A stretch of DNA of 56,843 nucleotides from Streptomyces longispororuber. GTDB taxonomy: Bacteria; Actinomycetota; Actinomycetes; Streptomycetales; Streptomycetaceae. The stretch spans positions 1-56,843 of the forward strand of contig NZ_BNBT01000042.1 in the NCBI RefSeq assembly GCF_014656095.1. The letters run 5' to 3'. Below, one piece after another: positions 56,696-56,843 of the stretch. Below the pieces are notes generated by a model that searched no databases, was not told the origin of the DNA, and was given only the letters and a program-made list of their open reading frames with translations. The position numbers and the translations under genes are program-made. Every line of letters begins with the position of its first letter. Positions within the stretch are counted from its first letter, which is position 1.

Positions 56696-56843
56696 CCCCC
56701 CGCGGCGCCGCCGTGCTGCCGCGCTGCCTGGTCACTCCGCTGCCGCGCTGCCCGGGCGCCGCCGCGCCGCGCTGCCCGGGCACCCGCCGCCGCGAGCCGT
56801 ACCGCCGCCTCGTCCGCGACCGCCCCGCCGACCGTGAAGGGCA
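56696..56843. other. Right-edge low-complexity GC-rich sequence
   Basis: Consists of repeated GCCGCGCTGCC and GCGCTGCCCGGGC units with no recognisable gene; the open frames are truncated by the window edge. Confidence 0.35.

Overview
The window is very GC-rich actinobacterial DNA with the codon bias, GTG starts, GTGA/ATGA start-stop overlaps and leaderless -10 boxes (TANNNT about 7 nt before the start codon) typical of Streptomyces. Gene content and order (hemL, ResA-CcdA-ResB-CcsB, futalosine menaquinone genes, cold-shock protein, mqnA, Ser/Thr kinase, EccC-like ATPase) resemble the conserved core of a Streptomyces chromosome. No rRNA or tRNA gene was recognised.

Layout. (1) 1-4.3 kb, minus strand: a four-gene operon of a trypsin-like peptidase, a VMAP-C protein, a MoxR-type AAA ATPase and the start of a fourth gene. 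This matches the VMAP ternary conflict (immunity/signalling) systems. (2) 4.4-13.6 kb: hemL, a phosphoglycerate-mutase-like phosphatase, a polysaccharide-deacetylase-like lipoprotein, and the complete System II cytochrome c maturation set resA-ccdA-resB-ccsB. (3) 13.7-19.9 kb: an ECF sigma factor with a coupled membrane partner, a START-like protein, a Crp/Fnr-type regulator behind a coupled 51-codon ORF, a 1.2-kb gene-poor stretch with a perfect CRP-type palindrome and strong terminators, and a 2OG-Fe(II) dioxygenase. (4) 20.0-25.5 kb: mqnL-mqnP-mqnM and mqnE of the futalosine menaquinone pathway, with an Lrp/AsnC regulator and a 40-residue basic peptide between them. mqnA lies apart at 42.6 kb. 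(5) 25.6-27.2 kb: a sodium:dicarboxylate-type symporter behind a leaderless cysteine-rich leader peptide, which points to cyst(e)ine control. (6) 27.3-30.5 kb: an accessory patch with a four-gene coupled operon, an XRE/TPR-like regulator and one isolated type I-E-like CRISPR repeat with a leader-like flank. (7) 30.5-42.3 kb: regulators, transporters and hydrolases, including an azlCD exporter and an XRE-cupin regulator sharing three GTTCG-N6-CGAAC operators. Two intergenic repeat families and a cold-shock gene follow. (8) 43.8-55.9 kb: a Ser/Thr kinase, a conserved small protein, a 1494-residue EccC/EssC-type ATPase, two WXG100 proteins, an RDD protein, a long effector-like protein and two secreted proteins. 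This is a type VII secretion-like locus without visible EccB/D/E or mycosin. (9) A DinB-like protein closes the window.

Functional themes: heme and cytochrome c assembly plus menaquinone synthesis (respiration) make up the core. The conflict-system operon, the CRISPR remnant and the type VII-like locus are the accessory parts. The points most worth checking are the EAD-paired peptidase/VMAP operon, the Cys-leader transporter, the Crp palindrome with its unexplained transcript-like region, the solitary CRISPR repeat, and the self-contained EccC/WXG100 cluster.
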